This document shows, one piece after another, positions 19,789 through 29,927 of a stretch of 59,382 nt of DNA; the first letter of the stretch is position 1; each line of letters opens with the position of its first letter. Position numbers and translations under genes: made by a program. The notes beneath the pieces are model-generated. The model was not told the DNA's origin. It saw only the letters and a program-made list of their open reading frames with translations, and searched no databases. The DNA is from Streptococcus shenyangsis (GTDB lineage: Bacteria > Bacillota > Bacilli > Lactobacillales > Streptococcaceae). The stretch spans positions 1-59,382 of the forward strand of contig NZ_VFSH01000002.1 of the NCBI RefSeq assembly GCF_006385785.1, written 5' to 3'.

Positions 19789-20931
19789 CTATCTTACTTT
19801 TCTAGTTTGATTATAAATTAATTTTAGCTTGGTCAAAAACTGCTCGACCTGACTCATATCATTTTCTAGGTCAAGGCTTAAACGCACAGCTGACTGGGCC
19901 TTATCCTTGTCCACTCCCATAGCAATCAAGGTACCTGCAGGTTTCCCTGCCTTGGATGAACAAGCAGAGGTCGTTGAGATGAAAATATCATAGTCTTCAA
20001 AGGCGTGAACGATAACTTCACCACGAACACCTTTGATTCCAAAAGTCAGAATATGAGGGGCAAAGTCTTCCTCATCTGAAAAGACAAAAATGTCTGGATA
20101 GTCCAGAAGAGCTTGGCGAATCACTGCCTTCATCTGTCCTGTCTTACTAGTAAAGATGTCCAGCTTTTCCATAGACAAACGGAGGGCCTTGGCTGTCGCT
20201 GCAATCCCTGCTACATTTTCAGTTGTCGAACGATAATCACGCTCCTGACCACCACCTGTTAAAAGAGGCGTAATCTTCTTGCCAGACTTTATATAGACAA
20301 AACCAACACCTCGGACTCCGTGGAACTTGTGACCAGAGAAAGTCGCAAAATCCACTCGTTCTGTCAGATACTTTTCAGTTGGAATCTTGGCAAGCGCCTG
20401 AACCGCATCAACGTGGAAGGAAATAGTCGGCTTGTCTGCCAAGAGTTCTGAAATAGCTTGAATAGGTTGAATCGAGCCGATTTCATTGTTTACAGCCATG
20501 ACAGAAATTAGGATTGTATCAGGTCGTATCAAAGCTCCTAGAGCCTCAACATCCACAAATCCTTTCTCATCAACTGGAGCAAAATCCACTTCAAATCCTT
20601 GACTTTTCAACCAGAGGGCTGACTCTTTGACTGCTGGATGTTCAATGGCTGATACGATGATGTGCTTGCCAAACTTGGCTTTTTCACAGGCCACACCCTT
20701 GATGACCCAATTATCTCCTTCTGTCCCACCAGAGGTAAAAAAGATTTCATCGCTTTTCTTACCGATTAAATCTGCAATCTGTTGGCGGGAAGCATCTAAG
20801 ATTCGTGTTGCCTGGTCTCCCAAACGATGGAGACTAGATGGATTTCCTAAAATTTTTGAAGCCACCTGCATATAGGTTTCAATGGCTTCATGATAGGGCT
20901 TGGTCGTCGCTGAATTATCAAAGTAAATCAT
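19789..20931 (-). CDS. NifS/IscS-type cysteine desulfurase paired with ThiI
   Basis: PLP enzyme of 380 aa that supplies persulfide sulfur. The PLP lysine is Lys202 in [11 protein letters not shown] and the persulfide cysteine is Cys324 in [12 protein letters not shown], in the longer group I loop. By context it corresponds to Bacillus NifZ, which feeds ThiI, rather than to the SufS of the window's Fe-S operon. The start at 20931 has a weak GTGAGAA site. Confidence 0.93.
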   Translation of the reverse strand: MIYFDNSATTKPYHEAIETYMQVASKILGNPSSLHRLGDQATRILDASRQQIADLIGKKSDEIFFTSGGTEGDNWVIKGVACEKAKFGKHIIVSAIEHPAVKESALWLKSQGFEVDFAPVDEKGFVDVEALGALIRPDTILISVMAVNNEIGSIQPIQAISELLADKPTISFHVDAVQALAKIPTEKYLTERVDFATFSGHKFHGVRGVGFVYIKSGKKITPLLTGGGQERDYRSTTENVAGIAATAKALRLSMEKLDIFTSKTGQMKAVIRQALLDYPDIFVFSDEEDFAPHILTFGIKGVRGEVIVHAFEDYDIFISTTSACSSKAGKPAGTLIAMGVDKDKAQSAVRLSLDLENDMSQVEQFLTKLKLIYNQTRKVR

Positions 20932-20963
20932 GTTTTCTCACGCTTTCTAAAATCACTCTTTCT

Positions 20964-20972
20964 ATTGTATCA
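20964..20972 (-). promoter_or_regulatory. Promoter of the nifS-thiI operon (extended -10)
   Basis: Minus-strand TGATACAAT, hexamer at 20964-20969, about 33 nt before the start codon. It is divergent from the promoter at 21039. Confidence 0.5.
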
Positions 20973-21038
20973 TGAAACGGAGCCTGCGACAAGAATAGGC
21001 AATTCCTCTTTTTTTAAGATTTTTTTAAAGAAATGCGG

Positions 21039-21044
21039 TATAAT
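21039..21044 (+). promoter_or_regulatory. -10 box of the 143-aa membrane protein gene
   Basis: TATAAT lies 25 nt before the ATG at 21070; an AAAGGAGAG ribosome site lies between. The -35 is unclear in a T-rich tract. Confidence 0.5.
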
Positions 21045-21069
21045 AAATTTTAATTAAAGGAGAGAATGC

Positions 21070-21501
21070 ATGTCTAATTATCGTAGAACTTCAAAACCAA
21101 AAACAGAACACATCAAAAAAGGCTTTACAGTCTTTCAAAAAACCGTTGCTACTATTGGTAGTATCCTTGGCTTGATTACCGCAAGTATCACTATCATGAA
21201 CGCCTTGGATAATAACAAAAATACTAAAAAAGAACCTACGACAAGCCAGACGACAACAATTGTCAAAGAAATTCAAAAGGAAGCCCCTCAGGAAAACACT
21301 CGTCCCAATAAAGAAAATAACACTTCTCAAGAAAAAACACCGCAAGAAGAAACACCACAATCTAGTGTCAAGGAAGAGAAAAAAGAAGAGCAGAAAACAG
21401 CAACTCAGGACTCTACTACTCCTGCTCCAAGTAAAGCTACCACTGAAAATGAAAAACAACCCAATACTCCAACTTCAGAAAATAAAAGCAATCCTCAGTA
21501 A
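21070..21501 (+). CDS. Membrane-anchored protein with Pro/Thr/Lys/Glu-rich outer region
   Basis: The 143-aa product has a basic N-terminus (about 1-22), one hydrophobic segment (about 25-46, VATIGSILGLITASITIMNA) and a long low-complexity tail rich in Lys, Glu, Thr, Pro and Gln ending in NPQ. Orientation by positive charges puts the tail outside, where it could span the wall. There is no sortase motif or enzyme domain. I think streptococcal databases list such proteins as a DUF family (possibly DUF6556), but I am not certain. Single-gene unit, AAAGGAG at a good distance. Confidence 0.75.
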   Translation: MSNYRRTSKPKTEHIKKGFTVFQKTVATIGSILGLITASITIMNALDNNKNTKKEPTTSQTTTIVKEIQKEAPQENTRPNKENNTSQEKTPQEETPQSSVKEEKKEEQKTATQDSTTPAPSKATTENEKQPNTPTSENKSNPQ

Positions 21502-21839
21502 GCACTTGATTTAAGAAAAAATTAACTCAAAAATAAAACTACACAGTCTCTCTTTGTATAATTGATGTTTTAGAGGGTAGTTTCTTGACCAATTTTATGA
21601 GATTCATACTCATAAAATTGAAACCTAGCTATGTTGTGATAACTTATTTGTCTCTAACATAAACTTTGCACGCGCCAACAATACTCTCTCATCTGCCCCA
21701 AGGGGGGCAAGATCCATTTTTCATTCACCTTATATTCGAAATTCTTCTTCATGCAGAAATTAGTAAGCCTTTTACATCTAACATAAATAACCTAGTTCAA
21801 CCACTTCATAGGCATTACTTCCTGTTTTATTCTTATTTC
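21502..21839. other. Intergenic region with one perfect palindrome
   Basis: No convincing gene. The only structure I see is AATTTTATGAG (21591-21601) with CTCATAAAATT (21609-21619): an 11-bp perfect stem with a 7-nt loop and no T-run. The sequence around it may be decayed mobile DNA, which I could not identify. Confidence 0.45.
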
Positions 21840-21942
21840 ATACTCTTCGAGAATCTCTTCAAACCACGTCAGCATCGCCTTACCGTACTCAAGTATAGCT
21901 TGCGGCTAGTTTCCTAGTTTGCTCTTTGATTTTCATTGAGTA
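21840..21942. repeat. BOX element (boxA plus boxC, no boxB)
   Basis: Starts TACTCTTCGAGAATCTC, contains AAACCACGTCAGCATCGCC (the boxA segment to which the BOX typing primer corresponds), and ends TTTGATTTTCATTGAGTA (boxC). No boxB unit lies between the two, so it is the minimal A-C form. Confidence 0.9.
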
Positions 21943-21965
21943 TCAATTATAAACCATGGCATAAT

Positions 21966-22004
21966 AAAACGAGCATATCCAACTGATACAATGCTCGTTT
22001 TTTT
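21966..22004. terminator. Bidirectional terminator
   Basis: AAAACGAGCAT pairs with ATGCTCGTTTT around a 14-nt loop, followed by T-runs on the plus strand and by TTTTATTATG on the minus strand. It separates the converging membrane-protein gene and the GDPD gene. Confidence 0.85.
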
Positions 22005-22031
22005 GCTATTTTAGAGGTGGTTTTTTGCTTA

Positions 22032-23795
22032 CTAAAAATTAAAGAATTCCATGGCCTGTTTGAAAAGCAATTCAGTATACTCTGGGTCTTCTTGGGCAAT
22101 GGTAACTTGATCTTGAATCATTTCCAAGTCATCCGTTATCATGCCATCAGCTCCCAAATGAACGGATTTATCAAAGGACTCTGAACTATTGATAGTCCAA
22201 ACGTACAATTTCTGATCCGTATTCCAAAGCTTGTTGACAAAATTTTCATCTAAAGTTGAATACTCCATGGTATAACCTGTAGCCTTGGTTCTTGGGAAGA
22301 TACTATTATAAGGTAGGATGAAATAGACTGGAATTTGAGAATCGTAGGCTAGAACCTGATCAATCACATGGTAGTCTAAAGATTGCATTTGGTGACCATT
22401 CTGCTTAAGAACCGTTCCATATTTTTCCATAAATCGTTTCATCATATCTGGACTATCTTTTCGACTGGTTTTAATTTCAATGAGGAGTTTTTGATGCAAT
22501 TCATTGGCTTTATTGAGATAGTCATCAAAACTGGACACCTTGCTATGATAACCATTTTCTGAAATATCAAGTTTGGTTAATTCTTTCAAAGTTAGATCCT
22601 GTGGATTGGCATTAACTCCTGTCAGATTCTTGATATTGGCATCATGCATCATGACAAACTGGCCATCTTTTGTTTCCTGAACATCTGTCTCAACGAAATC
22701 TGGAGATAACTGAGCGGTTTTTTCTAGTGATTGGACGGTATTTTGCACACCATTCTTATTAGATACTCCCCTGTGAGAAATGATTAAAGGTTTATTGGCT
22801 ACTGGAGCTTCTAAATAAACATAACCCTCAAGAGCGAAAAAGATACAAGCACAGCCCATCACTCCCCATCTCATCCAGTGGTCTTTCTTTCTCCTTGGTG
22901 TAATTTCTAGTTCTTCTCCCGTTAAGAAGGAAACAAACTTAATAAGAAAGTAAGTCAAGGCTATATAATGAAAATTCTTAATCAAGACAAAATTGATAAT
23001 TCCCAGAACAAGAGATTCCTTATGTGTCAGACCATCCATCAGTGCCTGACTTGCTAATATTGGAATCAATAAAAGAATGAAAAATAGGTAGGTTTTGACG
23101 ACAATCCAAAGCAAGTTCCAAATATAAAACCAGGAGTGCTTTCTTGTCTTCTCTAGACTGTATCTGACTGCTTCTTTGACTGTCTTCTTCTCAAATAAAA
23201 GCTGAGGTAGGGCAAACATGAAACGCACTGAAATATAAAATAGAAGTAAAGCTAGAATAGTAACCACTATACCTACTAGCCAATACTTGTCTTCCACATA
23301 ATCAACGATAAAGTCCGGAATGACAATTTTATTTAAGTAGTAAATCTTTAAAATCTTTCGAATCACTGGAAAGAGCATCATGACATAAAAGAAGATAAAG
23401 GTTATCTTGGCAAGCGTGACTTGCTTCATAAACAAGAAACTTTGTCGAAAGACCTTGCGACTGTACTCCAGCAAGGTCCTCTTTTCATGACATAATAAAT
23501 GCCGAGCACCAATAAAGAGAAGTCCTATCTGGTAATAGGCGATCAGTAAATTAACGATTACCAGAATAAATAAAGCAAGACTAACAAAGGGAGAACCCGT
23601 TATAATGGCAAAAATATTGTTGTAGGATAGAAAGAGATAACCTGTCTGACGGAGCAAAAGTCCAGCAATCCAAGAATTTGATGGTAACCAGACAAACTCA
23701 ATCATCATGAAAGTCAAGAAAAATAGAAAAAGTATTTTATCTAGATTAAAGTATATCTGCTTAAAACCTAGATTTTTAGGTTTTTCAGGTTTCAT
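22032..23795 (-). CDS. Glycerophosphodiester phosphodiesterase with membrane domain
   Basis: The 587-aa protein has an N-terminal membrane domain with several hydrophobic helices (about 15-330, GPDPase_memb type) and a C-terminal GDPD catalytic domain: HRGVSN, VETDVQETKDG and MMHD supply the His, Glu, Asp and His of the active site. Such enzymes cleave glycerophosphodiesters from lipids or teichoic-acid-related polymers at the membrane surface. I take the ATG at 23795 (AGGAG 5 nt upstream); a GTG at 23801 lies within that site. It follows the exonuclease gene by 8 bp. Confidence 0.92.
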   Translation of the reverse strand: MKPEKPKNLGFKQIYFNLDKILFLFFLTFMMIEFVWLPSNSWIAGLLLRQTGYLFLSYNNIFAIITGSPFVSLALFILVIVNLLIAYYQIGLLFIGARHLLCHEKRTLLEYSRKVFRQSFLFMKQVTLAKITFIFFYVMMLFPVIRKILKIYYLNKIVIPDFIVDYVEDKYWLVGIVVTILALLLFYISVRFMFALPQLLFEKKTVKEAVRYSLEKTRKHSWFYIWNLLWIVVKTYLFFILLLIPILASQALMDGLTHKESLVLGIINFVLIKNFHYIALTYFLIKFVSFLTGEELEITPRRKKDHWMRWGVMGCACIFFALEGYVYLEAPVANKPLIISHRGVSNKNGVQNTVQSLEKTAQLSPDFVETDVQETKDGQFVMMHDANIKNLTGVNANPQDLTLKELTKLDISENGYHSKVSSFDDYLNKANELHQKLLIEIKTSRKDSPDMMKRFMEKYGTVLKQNGHQMQSLDYHVIDQVLAYDSQIPVYFILPYNSIFPRTKATGYTMEYSTLDENFVNKLWNTDQKLYVWTINSSESFDKSVHLGADGMITDDLEMIQDQVTIAQEDPEYTELLFKQAMEFFNF

Positions 23796-23803
23796 AGGCA
23801 CTC

Positions 23804-24394
23804 CTAGTCAAATAATTGAGACAAGTCCAAGCCTCCAAAAGGATTGTTTGAAAGACTACTTTCTGTCTCTAACAATTCTCTAGCTTGATCCGACTCTAGG
23901 AAGGACTCGTAAACACGCGCTGTCATCCGTGCATCCTCTAAACTATTATGAGACTGACCTTGAAATCCAAGAAATGAAGCAACAGTTTGCAACTTGAGAT
24001 TAGAAATACCGTGTAAATCCGAACTCCGACGTTCAAAAGCTTCATCATACAGATCTACCTTGTACTGCTGGCTGTAGTCTAAACCATGTTCTTCTAGAAT
24101 AGGCAAATCACTTTTAGCAGCATTGTATCCTACCATCGGTAAAGAACCCACAAATTCTTGGAATTCTTTTATGACTTCCTCCACTGGAGGAGCATCTTTT
24201 AAGGTCTCAGCCGTAATCCCAGTCAAACCATTGATAAAGCTTTTTAGAGGTACATTGATATGAACATAGGAATCATAGGCATCGATTTCCTGTCCATCTC
24301 TAAAATGCACTGCCGATACTTGAATCAAGTGTGTTTGTCCTTCGTGCTGATTAAATTCTAAGTCAAAAGCAATGTACTCTTCTAATCGTTCCAT
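23804..24394 (-). CDS. DEDDh 3'-5' exonuclease, DnaQ/epsilon-like
   Basis: A 196-aa exonuclease domain: Exo I AFDLEFNQHEG (DxE), Exo II near VGYNAAKSDLP, Exo III HNSLEDARMT (HxxxxD). It lacks other domains, so it resembles stand-alone DnaQ-family proteins rather than the PolC-embedded proofreader. It probably shares a unit with the downstream GDPD gene. AGAGG precedes the ATG. Confidence 0.9.
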   Translation of the reverse strand: MERLEEYIAFDLEFNQHEGQTHLIQVSAVHFRDGQEIDAYDSYVHINVPLKSFINGLTGITAETLKDAPPVEEVIKEFQEFVGSLPMVGYNAAKSDLPILEEHGLDYSQQYKVDLYDEAFERRSSDLHGISNLKLQTVASFLGFQGQSHNSLEDARMTARVYESFLESDQARELLETESSLSNNPFGGLDLSQLFD

Positions 24395-24501
24395 TCTATA
24401 CCTCTCTTCTACTATCTCTCTTCTTATTCTATTTGAGCAACTATACTATTTAGAAACAAAAGAAGCCATCAGGTTAGCATTTAACCTAAACAGCTCCTTG
24501 A

Positions 24502-24993
24502 TTATCCTCCAAATAAACGAGCAAAAAAGCCTTTCTTAGTGGATTGGACTTCTTCTTTTGCTTGGTCCAGCTCTAGCTTGAGATTTTCTTGATCCTTCAT
24601 GGCTTGAAGAGTCAATTGTTGCTGCTGATCTAGTTGTTTGTCTTTCTCAGCAATCTGACGGTCTTTGATGCGCATCTGCTCATCTTTTTCTGATAGCTGA
24701 CGATCCTTGGCTTTTAATTGTTCATAAAGACGGAGAATTTCTGCATTCTTCTCATCAACTAGAATCTCCATCAGTTCACGTTGCTTGACATCTTCACTGA
24801 CAGGCTCATCTTCAAAAATCGTTTTTTTATAGATTTCTTCTAGCTTAATCAAGCCGCTTCTAGTAACTACTGTTACCCCTTTGTCATTTTTATCTGTGTC
24901 TTCTTCTGGTAATTCTTTGACACGGTTATTGATTGCTTGGCGAGATAATCCTAAGACCTCTGCAATCTCACTGACGGTCATTTCAATACTCAT
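24502..24993 (-). CDS. rocS: RocS, chromosome segregation regulator
   Basis: The 163-aa protein has an N-terminal helix-turn-helix (about 1-50, MTVSEIAEVLGLSRQAINN), a long coiled coil (about 70-150, heptad-like K/E/Q repeats) and a C-terminal amphipathic tip KKGFFARLFGG suited to membrane contact. This matches pneumococcal RocS, which binds DNA and the membrane, interacts with ParB and the capsule kinase CpsD, and promotes chromosome segregation and nucleoid protection. The identification rests on layout and neighbours (mtnN and macP upstream) and my memory of the protein. AGAGGA precedes the ATG. Confidence 0.85.
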   Translation of the reverse strand: MSIEMTVSEIAEVLGLSRQAINNRVKELPEEDTDKNDKGVTVVTRSGLIKLEEIYKKTIFEDEPVSEDVKQRELMEILVDEKNAEILRLYEQLKAKDRQLSEKDEQMRIKDRQIAEKDKQLDQQQQLTLQAMKDQENLKLELDQAKEEVQSTKKGFFARLFGG

Positions 24994-25008
24994 AATATCC
25001 TCTGAAAC

Positions 25009-25055
25009 GTTTTCTAGCTTTTCTTTACTTAAATCTTATCATAAGCTAGAAAAAC
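25009..25055 (-). other. Hairpin in the mtnN-rocS gap
   Basis: GTTTTCTAGCT (25009-25019) is complementary to AGCTAGAAAAAC (25044-25055), a stem of about 10 bp around a 24-nt loop, 16 bp ahead of rocS. On the minus strand it is not followed by a T-run, so it looks like an mRNA structure ahead of rocS rather than a terminator. Confidence 0.5.
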
Positions 25056-25069
25056 TGTCAAATTTTCGC

Positions 25070-25762
25070 TTAATCTAAAGCCTTCAAAAAGGCTAATAAG
25101 ACTTGGGCAGAGCGACGTCCAGCTTCGATAATAAACTCATCAAAAGAGATGTTTGCTTCATGGTTGGCATTATCACTCATAGCTCGGATGACTAAGACTG
25201 GAAGATTAAGGGCATGCGCTGCCTGAGCAATAGCTGCCCCCTCCATCTCAACAGCCAAAACATCTGGGAAATGGGACTTAATCGCTTCTATCTTATCATT
25301 TCCTGCAACAAAACTATCTCCTGTAGCAATCAATCCAAGATGCCATTTTTGGTCCAATCGAGATAAACTTTCTTGGATTTTAGCAACAAAAGTTTTATCT
25401 GATTCGAAATAAAGCGGTTGTTGCGCCATTTGTCCATAAGCATATCCAAAAGCTGTAACATCCACGTCATGATAGGCTAATTTGTCAGCAATCACAACAT
25501 CTCCAACAGAAATACCCTCTGCTACTGCCCCAGCAGATCCTGTGTTAATCAAAGCATCCACTTGGAAATGATCAGCCAAAATCGCCACACTCATAGCAGA
25601 CATGACTTTACCAATTCCACTCTCTACGAGAACGACTTCATGCGAAGCAATGGTTCCTGTATGATAGGTATTCCCCAAAACAATTTGCTCTTGGGCATTG
25701 TCTAAATGCTGGACCAGATAAGCCAGTTCTTCTGGCATAGCAGCTATAATTCCTATTTTCAT
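25070..25762 (-). CDS. mtnN: 5'-methylthioadenosine/S-adenosylhomocysteine nucleosidase
   Basis: Hydrolyses methylthioadenosine and S-adenosylhomocysteine, producing adenine; also part of the route to the LuxS substrate. The 230-aa protein starts MKIGIIAAMPEELAYL with catalytic Glu12, has GSAGAVAEGISVGDVV in the middle and the catalytic Asp in VIRAMSDNANHE. Also known as pfs. Start has AAAGGA. It follows macP by 16 bp. Confidence 0.96.
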   Translation of the reverse strand: MKIGIIAAMPEELAYLVQHLDNAQEQIVLGNTYHTGTIASHEVVLVESGIGKVMSAMSVAILADHFQVDALINTGSAGAVAEGISVGDVVIADKLAYHDVDVTAFGYAYGQMAQQPLYFESDKTFVAKIQESLSRLDQKWHLGLIATGDSFVAGNDKIEAIKSHFPDVLAVEMEGAAIAQAAHALNLPVLVIRAMSDNANHEANISFDEFIIEAGRRSAQVLLAFLKALD

Positions 25763-25778
25763 TTCAATTCCTTTTCTA

Positions 25779-26090
25779 TTACAAAAGTTTCATTGCTAAG
25801 ACAAGCAAAATCAAGAGAAAGATGACTGCAAATAAGATTTTATTCAATTTAGAATTGAAGATATTTCTCTTGGTATTTTCAATGCGACGGCTTTTATGAA
25901 TAGACGGTTCGACCTGAATCTTCAAGGTTTCCTGGCTAAAACCATGATCCTTTGGATTGGCATAACCAAAATAGGAAGAAGAGGTTGGTAAAATCTTGGT
26001 TTCCTCATCATCTAGTAAAGGAGGACCCGAAATTTTTTCGCCTCTATTAGCTCTTTCAATCATTTCATCCGTTAATAAAGGTTTACCCAT
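25779..26090 (-). CDS. macP: MacP, membrane cofactor of PBP2a
   Basis: The 103-aa protein starts [18 protein letters not shown], has a cytoplasmic region with DDEETK, and ends in one membrane helix (about 82-103, [19 protein letters not shown]). This fits pneumococcal MacP, the activator of the bifunctional cell-wall synthase PBP2a, in which a Thr in the DDEETK region is a target of the Ser/Thr kinase StkP; here it is Thr31. The ATG at 26090 has a strong GGAGG; the longer frame to 26123 overlaps the nudix gene. Identified by layout, length and neighbours. Confidence 0.83.
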   Translation of the reverse strand: MGKPLLTDEMIERANRGEKISGPPLLDDEETKILPTSSSYFGYANPKDHGFSQETLKIQVEPSIHKSRRIENTKRNIFNSKLNKILFAVIFLLILLVLAMKLL

Positions 26091-26101
26091 ACTAACCTCC
26101 T

Positions 26102-26647
26102 CTATTTTTTGTGCAATTCCCAATATTGAACAGCCATAATTGTCTTGGCATCACAAATATGACCTGATTGGATTAATTCCTTAGCTTCTTCTAGGCTCAC
26201 TTCAAGGACTTCCAAGGTTTCATCCTCATCCTGCGGACGCGGATTTTCCACCTTTGTCAAATCGCTGGCTAGGTATAGTTTTAACTTCTCATTACAAAAG
26301 CCAATAGCTGAATAAAAATCGTACAAGAGTTCTAATTTCCCTGTATAGGATGTTTCTTCCTCCAGTTCACGCAGAGCTGCTGCAACAGGGTCAGTATTTT
26401 CTCCTACTTCCAGTTTTCCAGCTGGAATTTCGTAAGAGACAGCCTCGATAGCTTTGCGATACTGCTTGACCAAGATAAGTTTTTTCTCATCCGTTACTGC
26501 TAAAACACAGACAGCTCCGTTATGGAAAATCAAATCCCGTTGGGCAACTCCTTTGCCTTCTGGTAATTCAACCTGATCTTGAACCAGTTTAAATATTGGT
26601 CCTTGATAGATTTCTTTTCGGCTAAGCGTTTTTTCTTCAAATTCCAT
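26102..26647 (-). CDS. Nudix hydrolase, probable ADP-ribose pyrophosphatase
   Basis: The 181-aa protein has a complete Nudix box from Gly77 (GKLEVGEN...) to RELEEET at 93-99, preceded by VSYEIPAG as in ADP-ribose pyrophosphatases of the NudF type. It would cleave ADP-ribose to AMP and ribose-5-phosphate. AGGAG precedes the ATG. It lies 9 bp after glmU and 11 bp before macP. Confidence 0.9.
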   Translation of the reverse strand: MEFEEKTLSRKEIYQGPIFKLVQDQVELPEGKGVAQRDLIFHNGAVCVLAVTDEKKLILVKQYRKAIEAVSYEIPAGKLEVGENTDPVAAALRELEEETSYTGKLELLYDFYSAIGFCNEKLKLYLASDLTKVENPRPQDEDETLEVLEVSLEEAKELIQSGHICDAKTIMAVQYWELHKK

Positions 26648-26656
26648 GATAGGCTC

Positions 26657-28051
<1,395 letters not shown>

Positions 28052-28067
28052 CTAGAAATTCCCTTTT

Positions 28068-28076
28068 ATTATACCA
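28068..28076 (-). promoter_or_regulatory. glmU promoter (extended -10)
   Basis: Minus-strand TGGTATAAT, hexamer at 28068-28073, about 31 nt before the glmU ATG. Confidence 0.55.
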
Positions 28077-28190
28077 TATTTCAAATCATTCCGCGCTCTT
28101 GAATGAAAAAATGCTCTAAAGTCCTTTCTTGACCCATTTTTTGAATATTTTTTTTGATTTTTTTTCATTTTTAAGGTAAAATTATGAGAT

Positions 28191-28991
28191 ATGAGAAAGA
28201 AAATTAATCCGCTTATTTTATTTGGTTTTTTTGGGATTATGATTTTCATTTTAATCCTGAATCGCCCTCGTTTTGAGGACCATCCTGTAAAAACAAAGTC
28301 AAATATCGCGCAAGTAGAAACACAAGCGCTACACAATATAGATAAACCGGTAATTGATGTTTCTGGTTGGCAGCGTCCTGAGGAAATTAATTACGATACT
28401 CTGTCCCAAAACATTTCTGGAGCTATTGTTCGCGTCCATAGTGGCGCTCAAACGTCCAAAGAGAACGATGCTGCCTTTGTTAATGGGGTAGATAAGGCCT
28501 TTAAAACCCATATCACGGAGTTTCAAAAACGAAATGTCCCAGTTGGTGTCTATGCTTATTTAGCTGGAAAAAATGTCCAAGAAATGGAAAAAGCCGCTGA
28601 AGTATTCTATAACGCATCTTCACCATACAGCCCTAGTTACTATTGGCTAGACGTGGAAGAAAAAACCATGTCTAATATGAACGAAGGTGTTGAAGCCTTT
28701 CGTGCAAAACTAGAATCGCTAGGTGCTAAAAATATCGGAATCTACATTGGTGTCTATTTCATGGAAGAACACAGTATTGACACTACAAAATTTTCTTCTA
28801 TTTGGATTCCGTCCTATGGTTCTGACTCAGGATTCTACGAGGCAACTCCAAAAACTGATTTAGATTACGACATCCACCAGTAGACTTCTAAAGGAAAAAT
28901 TGCTGGCTTTAATCACGATTTGGATATCAACGTCATCTCTTCCTTAAAAAACAAAGAAGAAACTTTTAGAAAACTCTTTTTAAAACCTTAA
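28191..28991 (+). pseudogene. GH25-like (lysozyme-type) membrane-anchored protein, nonsense codon
   Basis: The frame encodes an N-terminal membrane anchor (about 7-24) and a glycosyl hydrolase family 25-like domain: DVSGWQRP at 56-63, VGVYAYLAG near 118, and YWLDVEE at 151-157 with the acidic pair Asp154 and Glu156. A TAG at 28881-28883 ends it after YDIHQ; the frame then resumes cleanly with TSKGKIAGFNHDLDINV to a TAA at 28989-28991. A Tyr codon (TAT or TAC to TAG) was probably lost, as GH25 domains carry a QY pair here. The truncated 230-aa product lacks the last strand. No Shine-Dalgarno is visible; a TAAAAT (28177-28182) lies 8 nt before the ATG. Confidence 0.8.
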
Positions 28992-29018
28992 AAGCATTTG
29001 TTTATCATTTGCTTTTTC
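28990..29018 (+). terminator. Terminator after the GH25-like gene
   Basis: AAAAGCA and TGCTTTT pair around a 13-nt loop and are followed by T-rich sequence; the stem overlaps the original TAA stop. Confidence 0.6.
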
Positions 29019-29033
29019 TTTTGTGTTTGATTG

Positions 29034-29042
29034 TGATACAAT
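29034..29042 (+). promoter_or_regulatory. Promoter of the DUF368 operon
   Basis: Extended -10 TGATACAAT (hexamer 29037-29042), 42 nt before the ATG, with a GGAGG ribosome site between. Confidence 0.5.
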
Positions 29043-29084
29043 ATAGTAAGGATTTTTTGAAATAGAAATAGTTGGAGGAAAAAT

Positions 29085-29927
29085 ATGCTCTCATGGTTAG
29101 CACGCCTTATTAAAGGGATTGTGATTGCTCTTGGTTTTATCCTACCGGGAATTTCCGGAGGAGTTCTAGCAGCAATCTTAGGGATTTATGAACGAATGAT
29201 TGGCTTTCTGGCCCACCCCTTTAAAGACTTCAAAGAAAATGTTTTGTACTTTATTCCAGTTGCCATCGGTATGCTTCTGGGAATCGGCTTATTTTCTTAT
29301 CCGATTGAATACCTGCTTGAAAATTATCAGGTCTTTGTCTTATGGAGCTTTGCAGGGGCCATCATTGGTACTGTTCCTAGCCTACTAAAAGAATCAACTC
29401 GAGAATCTGACCGAGACAAGATTGATTTAGCTTGGTTCTGGGCCACCTTTATCATTTCTGGACTAGGTCTCTATGCCTTAAATTTTGTCGTTGGAACCTT
29501 AAGCGCCAGCTTTCTTAATTTTGTTTTAGCAGGTGCACTACTGGCTCTTGGAGTATTGGTTCCTGGTCTCAGTCCATCAAATCTACTTTTGATTTTGGGA
29601 CTCTATGCTCCTATGTTGACTGGTTTTAAAACCTTTGACCTCTTAGGAACCTTCTTCCCGATTGGAATCGGAGCAGGTGCAACTCTCATCATTTTTTCAA
29701 AATTGATGGATTATGCCTTAAATAACTACCACTCTCGCGTCTATCATTTCATCATCGGGATCGTCCTATCAAGTACCCTTTTGATCTTGATTCCAAATGC
29801 AGGAAACGCTGAAAGCATCCAATACACAGGCCTTTCACTTGTTGGGTATGTCATCATCGCCTTCTTCTTTGCCTTGGGAATCTGGCTTGGTATTTGGATG
29901 AGCCAATTGGAGGATAAGTATAAATAA
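29085..29927 (+). CDS. DUF368 membrane protein (PopT-like, undecaprenyl-phosphate recycling)
   Basis: The 280-aa polytopic membrane protein has the family's paired motif: PGISGGVLAAILGIYERMI near 21-39 and VPGLSPSNLLLILGLY near 163-178. DUF368 proteins (PopT) were identified as transporters that return undecaprenyl phosphate to the inner face of the membrane for another round of wall synthesis, acting alongside DedA-family proteins; assignment here is by family. GGAGG precedes the ATG. Its stop overlaps the next start (TAATG). Confidence 0.88.
   Translation: MLSWLARLIKGIVIALGFILPGISGGVLAAILGIYERMIGFLAHPFKDFKENVLYFIPVAIGMLLGIGLFSYPIEYLLENYQVFVLWSFAGAIIGTVPSLLKESTRESDRDKIDLAWFWATFIISGLGLYALNFVVGTLSASFLNFVLAGALLALGVLVPGLSPSNLLLILGLYAPMLTGFKTFDLLGTFFPIGIGAGATLIIFSKLMDYALNNYHSRVYHFIIGIVLSSTLLILIPNAGNAESIQYTGLSLVGYVIIAFFFALGIWLGIWMSQLEDKYK

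Noticed and set aside
21591..21619. Perfect 11-bp palindrome as a terminator
   Set aside because: AT-rich and not followed by a T-run on either strand; kept only as a structure in the intergenic entry.
28177..28191. Fourth leaderless gene (GH25-like)
   Set aside because: TAAAAT lies 8 nt before the ATG, but it lacks the extended TG and AAGG upstream could serve as a weak ribosome site, so I did not count it with the other three.
28052..28336. 94-aa minus-strand frame between glmU and the GH25-like gene
   Set aside because: It overlaps the N-terminus of the plus-strand gene and the glmU promoter and has no coding character.
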